Source: Streptomyces rapamycinicus NRRL 5491
GTDB taxonomy: Bacteria; Actinomycetota; Actinomycetes; Streptomycetales; Streptomycetaceae
NCBI RefSeq assembly: GCF_024298965.1
Contig: NZ_CP085193.1
Span: forward strand, 4,774,001-4,838,000
DNA length: 64,000 nt
Direction: 5' to 3'
Positions within the stretch are counted from its first letter, which is position 1. Each line of letters starts with the position of its first letter. Positions 1 to 8,218 of this stretch are shown one piece after another. The notes under the pieces were generated by a model that did no database searches, had not been told where the DNA came from, and was given only the letters and a program-made list of their open reading frames with translations. The translations under genes and the position numbers were made by a program.

Positions 1-597
1 CGGCTGATACACGTCCGGGCCGCCCCGCGTCACCGCCCGGAAGTCGAACGGCGCGTCGGGCATCACCCGTCGGCAGACCGTGGCGAGGGCTTCCGCCAGA
101 TCGGCCGGGAGCTGGAACACGTTCCAGAACGCGGCCAGTCGGGCGCCGGGCCGCAGTACCCGGGCGGCCTTGGCCGCCCCCGCGACCGGGTCGATCCAGT
201 GCCAGGCCTGGCCCGCGATCACGGCATCGAAGTGCCGCCCGGCCGGGTCCCAGGCTTCGAACGTCGCGACCTCGACCGCCGTCCCGAGCCGCCGCGCCAC
301 GTCGGCCATCCGCGCGTCCGGTTCGACACCGAGCACCGTACGGCCGGCCCGCTGGAACTGCCGGGCCGCGATACCGGTGCCACAGCCGACGTCGAGGATG
401 CCGGGTGCATCGAGGACATCGGGGATGTCGGGGATGTCGGGGATGTCCGGGCCGGGGCCGTCGGTGGCGATCCGGTCCACCATGGCCTGGGGGTAGCGGG
501 GCCGGGCCTGGTCGTAGCGTTCGGCATCCGAGCCGAACGACTCGGCCATCTGCCGATGTTGATGGGGCTCGTTCCCGGAGGAGGGTAAAGTGGGCAT
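1..597 (-). CDS. Class I SAM-dependent methyltransferase (3' end outside window)
   Basis: This cytosolic enzyme is predicted to transfer a methyl group from S-adenosylmethionine to an unknown small molecule. Glycine-rich motif I (LDVGCGTG) lies about 80 residues in, followed by an acidic E(P)D motif II and AGQAWHWID, which is typical of the UbiE/YafE-like methyltransferases. The ATG at 597 is chosen because a promoter with TTGACG, an 18-base spacer and CATAGT ends six bases before it, so the transcript is probably leaderless. An internal ATG at 549 (MAESFGSD) is the alternative. It is divergent from the TetR gene and both share two operators, so TetR is the likely repressor. The stop codon lies beyond base 1. 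The family is clear; the substrate is unknown. Confidence 0.85.
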   Translation of the reverse strand, partial: MPTLPSSGNEPHQHRQMAESFGSDAERYDQARPRYPQAMVDRIATDGPGPDIPDIPDIPDVLDAPGILDVGCGTGIAARQFQRAGRTVLGVEPDARMADVARRLGTAVEVATFEAWDPAGRHFDAVIAGQAWHWIDPVAGAAKAARVLRPGARLAAFWNVFQLPADLAEALATVCRRVMPDAPFDFRAVTRGGPDVYQP

Positions 598-633
598 GCG
601 CCCACTATGAGTGGGCACTTGCCCACTCGTCAA
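589..633 (-). promoter_or_regulatory. Methyltransferase promoter with two TetR-type operators
   Basis: Two identical-arm palindromes, AGTGGGC-N4-GCCCACT, sit at 589-606 and 610-627, with centres 21 bases apart (two helical turns). On the minus strand TTGACG (633-628) and CATAGT (609-604) form a -35/-10 pair, and the 18-base spacer is exactly the second palindrome. The first palindrome covers the start of the leaderless gene. This is directly visible; binding by the adjacent TetR protein is inferred. Confidence 0.75.
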
Positions 634-672
634 CCGGGCGGGCCCACGAGCAAGGTGAGGGAGGGACGCACG

Positions 673-1266
673 GTGCCGACAGGGGTGGCCATGCGTGACG
701 TACGCGAACAGTTGTTCCAGGCCGCCGAGCGAGTCCTGCTCCGGGACGGACCGAGCGCGCTGACCAGCCGGGCGGTCACCACGGAGGCGGGCTGCGCGAA
801 GGGCGTCCTGCACCGGCACTTCGCCGACTTCGACGCCTTCCTCGCCGAGCTCGTACGGGACCGCATCGCCCGGCTCGACCACCAGTCCGCCGCCCTGCGC
901 GGCTACGCCGGGACCGGCACCGTCGCCGACCACCTCGCCGACGCGCTCACGACCCTGTTCGAATCGGTCGCCGTGGGCCTCGTCAGCCTCGTCATCTCGC
1001 GCGACGAGCTACGCGCCCGCCTCCGCGAGACCACACCGACCGGCCTGCCGCTCCTGACGGAAGCCACCGCCATGATCGCCTCCTACCTCACCGCCGAGCG
1101 GGACCGGGGACGCATCGCGGCCGACGCCGACATCGACGCGCTCGCACCCACGGTGATCGGGGCCGGACACCTGCTCTTCGCCGACCGCGAAGCCACGCCC
1201 CCGGGCGCCGTGGCCGTCCGCAAGATGGTGACCACCGTCATCGCCGACGTCGTACGGGCGCCGTAG
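673..1266 (+). CDS. TetR/AcrR family transcriptional regulator
   Basis: This is a DNA-binding repressor of 197 residues. The N-terminal TetR helix-turn-helix spans roughly residues 10-55 (VREQLFQAAERVLL, then TSRAVTTEAGCAKGVLHRHF), and the ligand-binding C-terminal domain is divergent, as usual in this family. The GTG at 673 follows a GAGGGAGG ribosome site about eight bases upstream; ATG 691 is also possible. An earlier in-frame ATG at 607 is rejected because it falls inside the operator region. It is divergent from the methyltransferase and probably represses it and itself through the two AGTGGGC palindromes. The inducer is unknown. Confidence 0.9.
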   Translation: MPTGVAMRDVREQLFQAAERVLLRDGPSALTSRAVTTEAGCAKGVLHRHFADFDAFLAELVRDRIARLDHQSAALRGYAGTGTVADHLADALTTLFESVAVGLVSLVISRDELRARLRETTPTGLPLLTEATAMIASYLTAERDRGRIAADADIDALAPTVIGAGHLLFADREATPPGAVAVRKMVTTVIADVVRAP

Positions 1267-1379
1267 CTCCGACACGACGATGTCCGCGAGCCGCAGCGCC
1301 GATTGTTGTCGAGGTACGGCCCTGAGAGGGTTCGCCAAGAGCCAGACGTACTTCATCAGTTGAGGGACAATCACCCGCT

Positions 1380-2153
1380 ATGGCCATCGATTACCGCAGA
1401 CGTCCGAAAATCGACTACCGCAAGCGTCCCCAGGAGCCGACTCCCGCGATCAGTCTGGAAAAGGTCGCCGCTCAGGCCCCGGGGCTGGTCAGCCTCTACA
1501 AGTCCGCTGCGGTCTCCCTGGCCAAACACGATGCCGGCGGGCAACGGGCCGCGGTGTACCTGGTGCTGGACCGCTCCGGAAGCATGCGCAAGTACTACCG
1601 CAACGGATCCGTGCAGTACTTGGCGGAGCAGACACTCGCCCTCGCGGCGAACCTCGATGACGATGGGGTCGTGCCTGTCGTCTTCTTCTCCACGGACATC
1701 GACGGAACCGCCGAGATCAGCCTCGACGCCTACCAGGACCGGATCAACCCCCTGCACGACTCGATGGGCCACATGGGCCGCACCAACTACCACGTCGCCA
1801 TGCAGGCCGTCATCGACCACTACCAGGCATCCGGGGCCGACGACCCGGCATTCGTCGTCTTCCAGACCGACGGCTCCCCCACATCCAAAGCGGCGGCGGA
1901 GCACGTGCTGTGCACGGCCGCGAAGCTGCCCATCTTCTGGCAGTTCATCGGGTTCGGCGACGACGAATTCCGCTTCCTGCACAGACTCGACGACCTGCCG
2001 GTACCGAACCGGCGCGTCGTCGACAACGCCGGCTTCTTCGCCGCCGGACCAACACCGAAAACCCTCTCCGACGCCGCCCTCTACGATCAGCTACTCCACG
2101 AATTCCCACTGTGGCTCAACTCCGCCCGCTCCGCCGGAATCCTGAAAAGCTGA
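1380..2153 (+). CDS. VWA (von Willebrand factor A) domain protein, TerF/TerY-like
   Basis: This 257-residue soluble protein has no signal peptide or membrane segment. A metal-ion-dependent adhesion site is intact: DRSGSM at residues 64-69, a threonine in GRTNYH near 136 and an aspartate in QTDGSP near 163. The fold around it resembles the VWA domains of tellurium/stress-response proteins, which act as metal-binding scaffolds and not as enzymes. A basic N-terminus (YRRRPKIDYRKRP) precedes the domain. A GAGGGA ribosome site lies about 12 bases before the ATG. It stands alone, convergent with the next gene; there are no ter genes beside it. The molecular partner is unknown. Confidence 0.8.
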   Translation: MAIDYRRRPKIDYRKRPQEPTPAISLEKVAAQAPGLVSLYKSAAVSLAKHDAGGQRAAVYLVLDRSGSMRKYYRNGSVQYLAEQTLALAANLDDDGVVPVVFFSTDIDGTAEISLDAYQDRINPLHDSMGHMGRTNYHVAMQAVIDHYQASGADDPAFVVFQTDGSPTSKAAAEHVLCTAAKLPIFWQFIGFGDDEFRFLHRLDDLPVPNRRVVDNAGFFAAGPTPKTLSDAALYDQLLHEFPLWLNSARSAGILKS

Positions 2154-2169
2154 GAACGGCTGCGGAGAG

Positions 2170-2190
2170 AGCGTGACGACTCGTCGCGCT
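2170..2190. terminator. Hairpin between convergent genes
   Basis: AGCGTGACG and CGTCGCGCT pair over nine bases (one mismatch) around a 3-base loop and are followed by TGTCTT. The position between two convergent stop codons fits a bidirectional terminator. Confidence 0.45.
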
Positions 2191-2207
2191 TGTCTTGCGT
2201 CACCTGA

Positions 2208-3569
2208 TCACCCCTGATCGGGAAGCGAACGGATCTCGTCCCCCATTCCGGGAGCGACAATCTCATGCCCGCGCCCAAAACTCTTGAATATTGCACTCCC
2301 ATCACCTTTGCCGACCTTGTATGCATAGCAAACTTCCATCTGCCGACATTGCGAGCAGAAGAGGTTGGCCACAAAAGGCGACAGCGAGACAGGCCCTCCC
2401 GGTCCCAGCAAATAGAAGAGTTCGTTGCCGACGGGGCGATCCCATGTGAACGTTCGCCGCTCGAAGTCCGGGTGGTCGCCCATCGCGTCTTCCGCGACGA
2501 CGTCAAAGGTTCTCAGCCTCGGCTGGTAGACACACGACACCGTGAACAACCAGGAAAGGTTTTTGAGGAACTGCGCCTTGGCCAGGGCGTGTTCGAGGTG
2601 GTGCGTGCACTCGGCCACGCGCAGGGCGGACTCGGGCTGACTCTTGGGCTTGTTGCCGTGAGCGGCTCGATTGCGTTCCTCCCGCAAGACGTCGAGGTGT
2701 CCAACGATTCCGGCGTCGTCCGGCGTGTCCTTGAGGGCATGATGAAGCCCGATCACCAGATCAGGGTGGTCGGCGGCAAGCGGCCGGAGTCTATCGAGCC
2801 ACGTTGTCCATGTGCCGAACATGACACCTCTTCCGAGGTATGCCTTCCGGAGCGCGGATAGGTTGTTCTGTCCCAGTCCCTGCCCGTGTCCCTCACTGCC
2901 GGATCGACTTTCGATTCGTCCCTGGAGTAACGCCGCCGCGGTTAAGCTGACAGTGATGGCGAGGGTCTCCGCGGCATCGAGCAGTGCCTCGTACTTCTCC
3001 TTGGGGGTATACGCCTGCTGAAGCGCGCGGACGGCGCGAGCAACGGGATGTGGCAATGCGTTCCGCGCGTCCGCGAGTAACTCAGCGGGCACCACGGACC
3101 GCTCGACGCTCTCCGGGCGGCAGGCTGTCGACCGCGCCGACGGCGCAGTGGCCGAACCCAATGCCATTCCCGGGGACGCCTGCGGAGGCGGCGGCCCAAG
3201 AGGCGGTGCGGCGACGGTCTCTTGGGCAGTACGGGCTGGCGATGCCGGGACGTCGTATCGAGGTGACTGCTGGTGTCTGCTCCACCGCCAGCGCCTGATG
3301 ACCAACCGGAGCCAGGCGGGGATGACCCCCAGGACGGCGACGAAGATGACGATGGCGAGCAGGGTGTCCAACCAGAGGGACAGGGGGGTCGGTTCGGTAG
3401 GCGGGGTGGTCGGGATGGAGATGCCGGCGATCAGGCCCCATCCGGCAGTGTTCCAAAACGCCCAATCACGGTAGAGGGGCGCGTCGTACAGCCTGAAGAC
3501 AGAATTCCGTCGCTTGGGAAGAGGTGACGGCGGAGCCAACCGGGACGCTGCGTTGTCTTGCATGCGCAT
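2208..3569 (-). CDS. Membrane-anchored protein with HEPN-type Rx4H motif, unknown function
   Basis: This is not a family I can name. From ATG 3569 the protein is about 453 residues. It has two hydrophobic segments near the N-terminus (WNTAGWGLIAGISIP and LLAIVIFVAVLGVIPAW), a Pro/Ala-rich linker, and a helical C-terminal half. That half contains LREERNRAAHG, i.e. R-x4-H as found in HEPN RNase or nucleotide-binding domains, and a later CSQC pair that could bind metal. Upstream in-frame starts (3719, 3707) are possible, but that stretch has relaxed codon use and looks like promoter DNA. No good ribosome site precedes 3569, so the start is uncertain. It converges on the VWA gene. Confidence 0.6.
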   Translation of the reverse strand: MRMQDNAASRLAPPSPLPKRRNSVFRLYDAPLYRDWAFWNTAGWGLIAGISIPTTPPTEPTPLSLWLDTLLAIVIFVAVLGVIPAWLRLVIRRWRWSRHQQSPRYDVPASPARTAQETVAAPPLGPPPPQASPGMALGSATAPSARSTACRPESVERSVVPAELLADARNALPHPVARAVRALQQAYTPKEKYEALLDAAETLAITVSLTAAALLQGRIESRSGSEGHGQGLGQNNLSALRKAYLGRGVMFGTWTTWLDRLRPLAADHPDLVIGLHHALKDTPDDAGIVGHLDVLREERNRAAHGNKPKSQPESALRVAECTHHLEHALAKAQFLKNLSWLFTVSCVYQPRLRTFDVVAEDAMGDHPDFERRTFTWDRPVGNELFYLLGPGGPVSLSPFVANLFCSQCRQMEVCYAYKVGKGDGSAIFKSFGRGHEIVAPGMGDEIRSLPDQG

Positions 3570-3786
3570 ATGGTGCCCAGGTGTGGGTGACTGGTGACCA
3601 TTGTGTGTGGGATTGTTACAGGGTGATGCTCCTGGAACTGGATGCGGCACCGCACCCCTCCGGGCATCGTTCCCGCTGGAAGCCGAGGGGGCCACTGCCT
3701 CGCTCATTCGGGCCCCCATCGGTCAGCCGTACTCCCGTCGGTACGATCAGTACGGAGCGGGAACCCATCCCGCAGGGGAGCAGGTC

Positions 3787-4077
3787 ATGTCCGAGTCGAC
3801 CGTGTCCGGCCAAAGTGACTCGCCCGCCGTCGCGCTGGGCCCCATCGCGCTTGTTCTGGGCGTGTTCTCCGTCGTGGGCGCGTGGGTGCCCACGCTCGTG
3901 CTCGTCGCCCTTCCGTGGACGGTCATCGCGGGGGCGCTCGCCATCGCGCTCGGGGCCATGGGTGTGCACCATGCCCGCCGCGGGGTCGGGCGTCTGTGGG
4001 CCGCGGTCGTCGGAACCGGCCTCGGTGTCGTTGGGTTCGGCGGCGTCATCGCCCTTTTGTGGTCCTTCGGCGGCTGA
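3787..4077 (+). CDS. Small membrane protein, DUF4190-like
   Basis: This is a 96-residue protein made almost entirely of two hydrophobic hairpin segments (ALGPIALVLGVFSVVGAWVPTLVLVAL and a second after the VHHARRG loop, ending GVVGFGGVIALLWSFGG). The short polar N-terminus and the G-rich repeat of one helical unit resemble DUF4190/DUF4064 actinobacterial membrane proteins of unknown function. The ATG at 3787 has GGGGAG six bases upstream. The same frame is open further upstream from 3601, but without coding character. Its stop codon directly abuts the stop of the convergent LysR gene with no bases between. Confidence 0.7.
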   Translation: MSESTVSGQSDSPAVALGPIALVLGVFSVVGAWVPTLVLVALPWTVIAGALAIALGAMGVHHARRGVGRLWAAVVGTGLGVVGFGGVIALLWSFGG

Positions 4078-4983
4078 CTACACGTTGGTGTCGAGCTCGG
4101 CGGCGGACGCGATGATGGCGTCGAGGACGGTGAGGACTTCCTTGCGGGGCTCGGAGCGGGTGGTGCGGTGCCGGGCGATCAGGCGGCGGGTCCCCAGGCC
4201 GGGCAGGGATACCGCCTTTACGCCGTCGGGCAGCACACCCAGCACGGCCAGGGCGGGCACGATCGCTATGCCCAGACCTCCCGACACCAGCGAGAGCGCG
4301 ACGTCGTAGTCGTAGTAGCTGTGGAGCGGGGGCGCGGCCTTCAGTCCGCGCCGGGCCTGTTCGGTGGCGCTGTGGGCGGCCGCGTCCGGGTCGACCCCGA
4401 GCCAGGTGAGGTGCTCCAGATCCGCCGTACTGACCGGGAGCGGCGTCGCCGCGGGCATGATCACCACCCATGGTTCCTCGAGGACCGGCACATCGCGGGT
4501 GCCGCGCGCGGCCCGGTGTCCGAGGGGGCTCTCGGCCTCCAGAATGATCAGGTCGACCGCCCCCGATCGCAGCTCCTGCTGGGCCTTCTCGCCGTCCATC
4601 TCCCGGATCAGCAGTTCCAGACCGGGGAACTGTTCGCGCAGCCGGTGCACCAGCGGTACGAGCAGCATGCGGATCACCGTCTTGAAGGCGCTGATGACGA
4701 CCGTGCCCGTCACATCCCCCTGCAGCGCCGCCAGCGCTTTGCGGGCGTCGGTCAACTCGGACTCGATGCGTTCCGCGGCTTCGGCGAGCACCCGTCCCGC
4801 CTGTGTGAGGACGGCTCCGCGGGGCTGACGGTCCAGAACGGTGACGCCGACCACATCCTCCAGGCGGGCGATCTGCTGGGAAACGGCCGACGGTGTCAGA
4901 TGCAGCACATCCGCCGCCGCCAGCACCCCGCCGGCCCGGTGGACGGCCAGCAGAACGGCCAGTTTGCGGGCGTCGATATCCAT
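4078..4983 (-). CDS. LysR family transcriptional regulator
   Basis: This 301-residue regulator has the classic N-terminal winged helix-turn-helix (LAAADVLHLTPSAVSQQIARLE, about residues 20-42, followed by the LDRQPRGAVLT wing). The C-terminal part is a periplasmic-binding-protein-like effector domain. It is divergent from a small membrane-protein gene at 5055, the usual arrangement for a LysR regulator and its target. The effector is unknown. No convincing T-N11-A site could be fixed in the 71-base divergent gap. Confidence 0.9.
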   Translation of the reverse strand: MDIDARKLAVLLAVHRAGGVLAAADVLHLTPSAVSQQIARLEDVVGVTVLDRQPRGAVLTQAGRVLAEAAERIESELTDARKALAALQGDVTGTVVISAFKTVIRMLLVPLVHRLREQFPGLELLIREMDGEKAQQELRSGAVDLIILEAESPLGHRAARGTRDVPVLEEPWVVIMPAATPLPVSTADLEHLTWLGVDPDAAAHSATEQARRGLKAAPPLHSYYDYDVALSLVSGGLGIAIVPALAVLGVLPDGVKAVSLPGLGTRRLIARHRTTRSEPRKEVLTVLDAIIASAAELDTNV

Positions 4984-5054
4984 TCAGTTCAGCTTAATGC
5001 CGGGGGAAGACAACTTCGATTGATGTGTATCCCCGAGACCGCCACCATGGCGGT

Positions 5055-5327
5055 ATGGAGGAGTTGCTGCCCCCGGTCGCCACGGCATCCGGGTGGATCG
5101 GTGCCCTGTGCACCGCCACGGCCTACGCCCTGGTGTCACGTCGGCGGATCGAACCGGATTCGCGCACATCCCAATCGATCAACATGCTCGGTGGCGCACT
5201 GCTGGCCGTATCGGCGGCCGCCAATGGCGCCTGGCCATCGGTCACTTCGAACTTCGTGTGGGTCGTCATCGGCATGCAAACCCTCGTGGGCGTACGCCGC
5301 GGCCTGGGCGTGACCGACAGTCGGTAG
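5055..5327 (+). CDS. Small membrane protein, CBU_0592-like
   Basis: This 90-residue protein has about three short hydrophobic segments (ASGWIGALCTATAYALV, MLGGALLAVSAAANGAW, NFVWVVIGMQTLVGV), matching the small CBU_0592-type membrane proteins of unknown function. The start is set at the ATG at 5055 (MEELLPPV); an upstream in-frame ATG at 5025 would add ten residues without membrane character. No strong ribosome site is seen, but a 6-base-arm palindrome (ACCGCC-N5-GGCGGT, 5038-5054) ends at the start codon. It is divergent from the LysR gene, its probable regulator, and convergent with the P450. Confidence 0.65.
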   Translation: MEELLPPVATASGWIGALCTATAYALVSRRRIEPDSRTSQSINMLGGALLAVSAAANGAWPSVTSNFVWVVIGMQTLVGVRRGLGVTDSR

Positions 5328-5340
5328 CCCTCGACGACGG

Positions 5341-6588
5341 CTACCACACCACCGGGACCTGCTCGAAGCTGTCCGTGAGCACTCCGGCGCGGCGCGCCAG
5401 CTCGGAGGACGGGACGGCCAGGTCGAGGCCGGGCAGGCGGTCCAGGAGGATTTCCAGGGCGACGTGCAGTTCGGTGCGGGCCAGGGCCTGGCCTATGCAG
5501 GAGTGGGCGCCGGCGCCGAAGGCGAGGTGGCGGTTGGGGGTGCGGGTCAGGTCCAGCTGGTCGGGGCGGGGGAACATCCGCTCGTCGCGGTTGGCGGAGG
5601 CGACGACCGAAACGGTGGTGCTGCCCTTCGGGATCACCTCGCCGCCCAGTTGGGCGTCCTCCGTCAGATAGCGGGGCATGCCCGGGCCACGGTTGACGTC
5701 GAAGCGGAGCAACTCCTCGACGGCCGGGCGGACCAGCGTGCGGTCGTCCAGCAGGCGCTGCCAGCGGGAACGGTCGTCGAGCAGGACCGGGACCAGCTTT
5801 CCGATCACGCTGGACGTGGTCTCGTGACCGGCGTGCATCAGGCCCCGCGCGATCTGGACCAGGACCGCCCCGGGCGGGCGGGGGTCGGCGGCGTCGGTTA
5901 TTTCGATCAGCTTGCTGAGCAGATCGTCTCCCGGTGCGCTCCGCGTCCGGGCCACATGCTCGCCCAGATACGCCAGAAGCTCCTCGCGGGCGGTGCGGGT
6001 CTCCCGCTCGCCGTAGCGGTCCCCGCCGAACAGGGCGCCCGACCAGTACGCGAAGCGGTCCCAGTCCGCCTCCGGTACGCCCAGCAGGGCGCCGACGACC
6101 CGCGCCGGGAACGGGTACGCGAAACCCGCCCAGAGGTCGGCGGGGGTCGGCCCGGCCTCCATGGCGTCCACCAGGGCGTGGCCGATGGTGACGATCCGGG
6201 GGCGGAGCGCGGCGACCCGCTTCGCGGTGAGCGCCTGGTCCACCAGGCGCCGCCAGCGCTGGTGCCGTTCGCCCGTACCGATTCCGTCCGGCCCCGCCTC
6301 GCTCGCGTCCCGGGGGAAGCGGGGATCGGACAGCATCGCGTGCACGTCCTCGTACCGGGTCAGCACCCGCACCGGGGCGCCGGTGGAGCGCAGCCTCAGC
6401 TCCGGGACCGGACATCCCTCCGCCCGTAGCGCCGCCCACTCCTTCGGGGGCTCGAGGGGGTGCTCCGCGGCGAACGGGAAGTCGCCGAGGGGGCAGCGTG
6501 CTTCCGCGCCTTCCGGCTTCGCGCTTTTCGCGCCTTCCGGCTTCGCGCCATCCGGTTTCGTCTCGTCCGCCACTTCTGCTTCACCCAC
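5341..6588 (-). CDS. Cytochrome P450
   Basis: This is a soluble haem monooxygenase of 415 residues. All hallmarks are present: I-helix AGHETTS with the acid-alcohol pair, the K-helix ExxR in EELLR, and the haem loop FGAGAHSCIGQ with the thiolate cysteine. It resembles the CYP105/CYP107-type actinomycete P450s. The GTG at 6588 is chosen because GGAGG lies six bases upstream; an earlier in-frame ATG at 6636 lacks one. The N-terminus has a short repeat-like run of Lys-Pro-Glu-Gly-Ala. No ferredoxin or reductase gene is beside it, and no biosynthetic genes surround it. It lies downstream of a decayed NB-ARC gene on the same strand. The substrate is unknown. Confidence 0.9.
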   Translation of the reverse strand: MGEAEVADETKPDGAKPEGAKSAKPEGAEARCPLGDFPFAAEHPLEPPKEWAALRAEGCPVPELRLRSTGAPVRVLTRYEDVHAMLSDPRFPRDASEAGPDGIGTGERHQRWRRLVDQALTAKRVAALRPRIVTIGHALVDAMEAGPTPADLWAGFAYPFPARVVGALLGVPEADWDRFAYWSGALFGGDRYGERETRTAREELLAYLGEHVARTRSAPGDDLLSKLIEITDAADPRPPGAVLVQIARGLMHAGHETTSSVIGKLVPVLLDDRSRWQRLLDDRTLVRPAVEELLRFDVNRGPGMPRYLTEDAQLGGEVIPKGSTTVSVVASANRDERMFPRPDQLDLTRTPNRHLAFGAGAHSCIGQALARTELHVALEILLDRLPGLDLAVPSSELARRAGVLTDSFEQVPVVW

Positions 6589-6664
6589 GGAGCGCCTCCA
6601 GAGCCGTACGACGTGCGGCGAACAGTTACTCACCACTCATGGGTGAAGTCAAAGAGGCCGCCGG

Positions 6665-7478
6665 TCATGGCGGTTGGCGGCCTCGGTGGTGGTCTTCAGG
6701 TCGCTCGGACTCGAGCGGATCCGGGCGGTGGGGTCGACGCGTCTCCGGGACATCGGGGAGTGCCTGTCCGAGCAGGGCCGCGGCGGTGGTTCTGGCGTCG
6801 GAGACGGCCGACTCGGTGCGGTGGGGGTCTTGGGGGGCGGGGGTGCGGGCGACGGCCTGGACCAGGCGGTGGACGGCGACGGTGTCGCGGGTGAGGGTGA
6901 TCATGCTGAAGTCGTTCAGCAGCGCCAGCGCGTCGCTCCGCGCCCGGTTCGTCGGTCAGGGCGGCGAAGAGGTCCCGGGGGATGTCCTGCGGGGCGAGCC
7001 AGGCCATGACGCGCAGCAGGTGCACGGCGAGCGGGTCGCGCTCGGCGACGGTGTCGAGGGTGATCCGCCAGGTGCGGGCGATGGTCGTGCCGTGCGGGTC
7101 GCCGTCGCCCGGTGTGTCGAGGAGCCGGGCGGCATGGGTGCGGAAGCGCTCGAGGTAGCCGGAGTACGTCCCGCGGGTGCGGTGGATGTACGCCCCCGCC
7201 TGTTCCAGCGCCAGCGGCAGGTGGCCGAGCTCGGCGGCCAGCTCCTCAGCGGCCGGCTCTTCGGCGGCGGCTCCTCAGCGGCCGGCTCCTCAGCGGCCGG
7301 GTGTTGATCCGGGTCCGGGTCGTCCGCACCCGCGACGTGGCGCAGCAGGGCGGTCGCCGCCGCCGGAGCGAGGACGTCCAGCCGCATGGGGTGGCCGTGG
7401 CGGGTGAGCTCGTGCCAGCCGTGGGTGAGGCGGCTGGTGATGAGGTGGTCGCCGCCGGCGGAGGAACGCCCGGGCGTA
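6665..7478 (-). pseudogene. Remnant of an NB-ARC/TPR (FxSxx-COOH-type) regulator
   Basis: Reading the minus strand across frames recovers pieces of one gene: LITSRLTHGWHELTRHGHP, then LGHLPLALEQAGAYIH, then HLLRVMAWLAPQDIPRD and finally ITLTRDTVAVHRLVQAVAR. That order is the end of an NB-ARC ATPase domain followed by the winged region of large Streptomyces STAND/TPR proteins. The P-loop half and the TPR repeats are missing. At least two frame changes interrupt it, one in a 15-base tandem repeat (CTCCTCAGCGGCCGG and relatives, about 7240-7300) and another near 6950. It cannot make a functional protein. Its left end abuts the P450 upstream region and its right end runs into a methyltransferase gene. 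Confidence 0.7.
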
Positions 7479-8171
7479 GCGGCCGGTGGGCTCGGGGAGC
7501 GGGGGACGCAGATCGATGGCGAAGGGGCGTTCCGTCACGATGCCGAATCCGGCGCGGGAGAGGCGAGGGCCCCAGTCGGAGCCCAGCTCCGGCATCCGCT
7601 CGGCGTGCTCCTGGGCCTGTACGGCGTGACAGCGGGCTTCCAGGCCGGGCCGCCCTCGGCCGATGTCGTCGGGGAGGAAGCGCGGGAAGCCCGCCATCTC
7701 GATCACGGCCAGGAGACCGCCGGGGCGCAGCCGCTCGAAGATCTCGCGCAAGCCACGGTCGGGGTCGGCGAGGTGGTGGACGGAGGCCGACGCCCACACC
7801 AGGTCCACGGGGCCGAAGTCCGGCCATGTGTCGTCCAGATCCGCCTGGACGGTTCGGACGCGGTCCGCCACTCCGTGTGCGCGGGCTTTGCCCCGCAGAC
7901 GCTCCAGGAGGTCGGGGGATCGGTCGACGGCGATCGCCTCGGCGTCCTCGAAGCGCTGGAGCAGGGCGAGGGTGCCGGTGCCGGTGCCGCTGCCCAGGTC
8001 GAGGATGCGGCCGGGTGGGTCGTCCCGCGTCAACTGGGCCAGCTGAGACGTGACGTCGGACAGATAGGTGTGCAGGACTTCGGCGTCGAGGTCCAGGAGT
8101 TCGGCCCAGGCCGAGTCGTCCGCCCCGGCGGCGCTGTGTTGGTGGTGGTGCTCGTGGTGGTGGTCCGTCAT
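7290..8171 (-). CDS. Class I SAM-dependent methyltransferase with foreign C-terminus
   Basis: The first 230 residues or so are a normal class I methyltransferase: a His-rich N-terminus, LDLGSGTGTGTL (motif I), the acidic AVDRSPDLLERL, WASASVHHLAD and RLRPGGLLAV. After GRYARAFL (about base 7480) the frame enters the decayed NB-ARC sequence out of frame and ends in about 60 low-complexity Arg/Pro residues, so the native C-terminal helices are lost. The reading frame is intact, but the enzyme may be impaired. It is divergent from the XRE-cupin regulator 47 bases away, a pairing common in Streptomyces, and is probably its target. Confidence 0.75.
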   Translation of the reverse strand: MTDHHHEHHHQHSAAGADDSAWAELLDLDAEVLHTYLSDVTSQLAQLTRDDPPGRILDLGSGTGTGTLALLQRFEDAEAIAVDRSPDLLERLRGKARAHGVADRVRTVQADLDDTWPDFGPVDLVWASASVHHLADPDRGLREIFERLRPGGLLAVIEMAGFPRFLPDDIGRGRPGLEARCHAVQAQEHAERMPELGSDWGPRLSRAGFGIVTERPFAIDLRPPLPEPTGRYARAFLRRRRPPHHQPPHPRLARAHPPRPPHAAGRPRSGGGDRPAAPRRGCGRPGPGSTPGR

Positions 8172-8218
8172 GTTTCGAGCGTAAGCGGGGCTTGCCTCAG
8201 CGACATACCATCTCGCGT

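Noticed and set aside
607..672. Upstream ATG start for the TetR gene
   Set aside because: It lies in the operator region with no ribosome site; GTG 673 has GAGGGAGG correctly spaced.
5341..8171. P450 plus methyltransferase as a biosynthetic gene cluster
   Set aside because: There is no core synthase, tailoring set or transporter nearby, and a pseudogene separates the two. They look like unrelated accessory genes.
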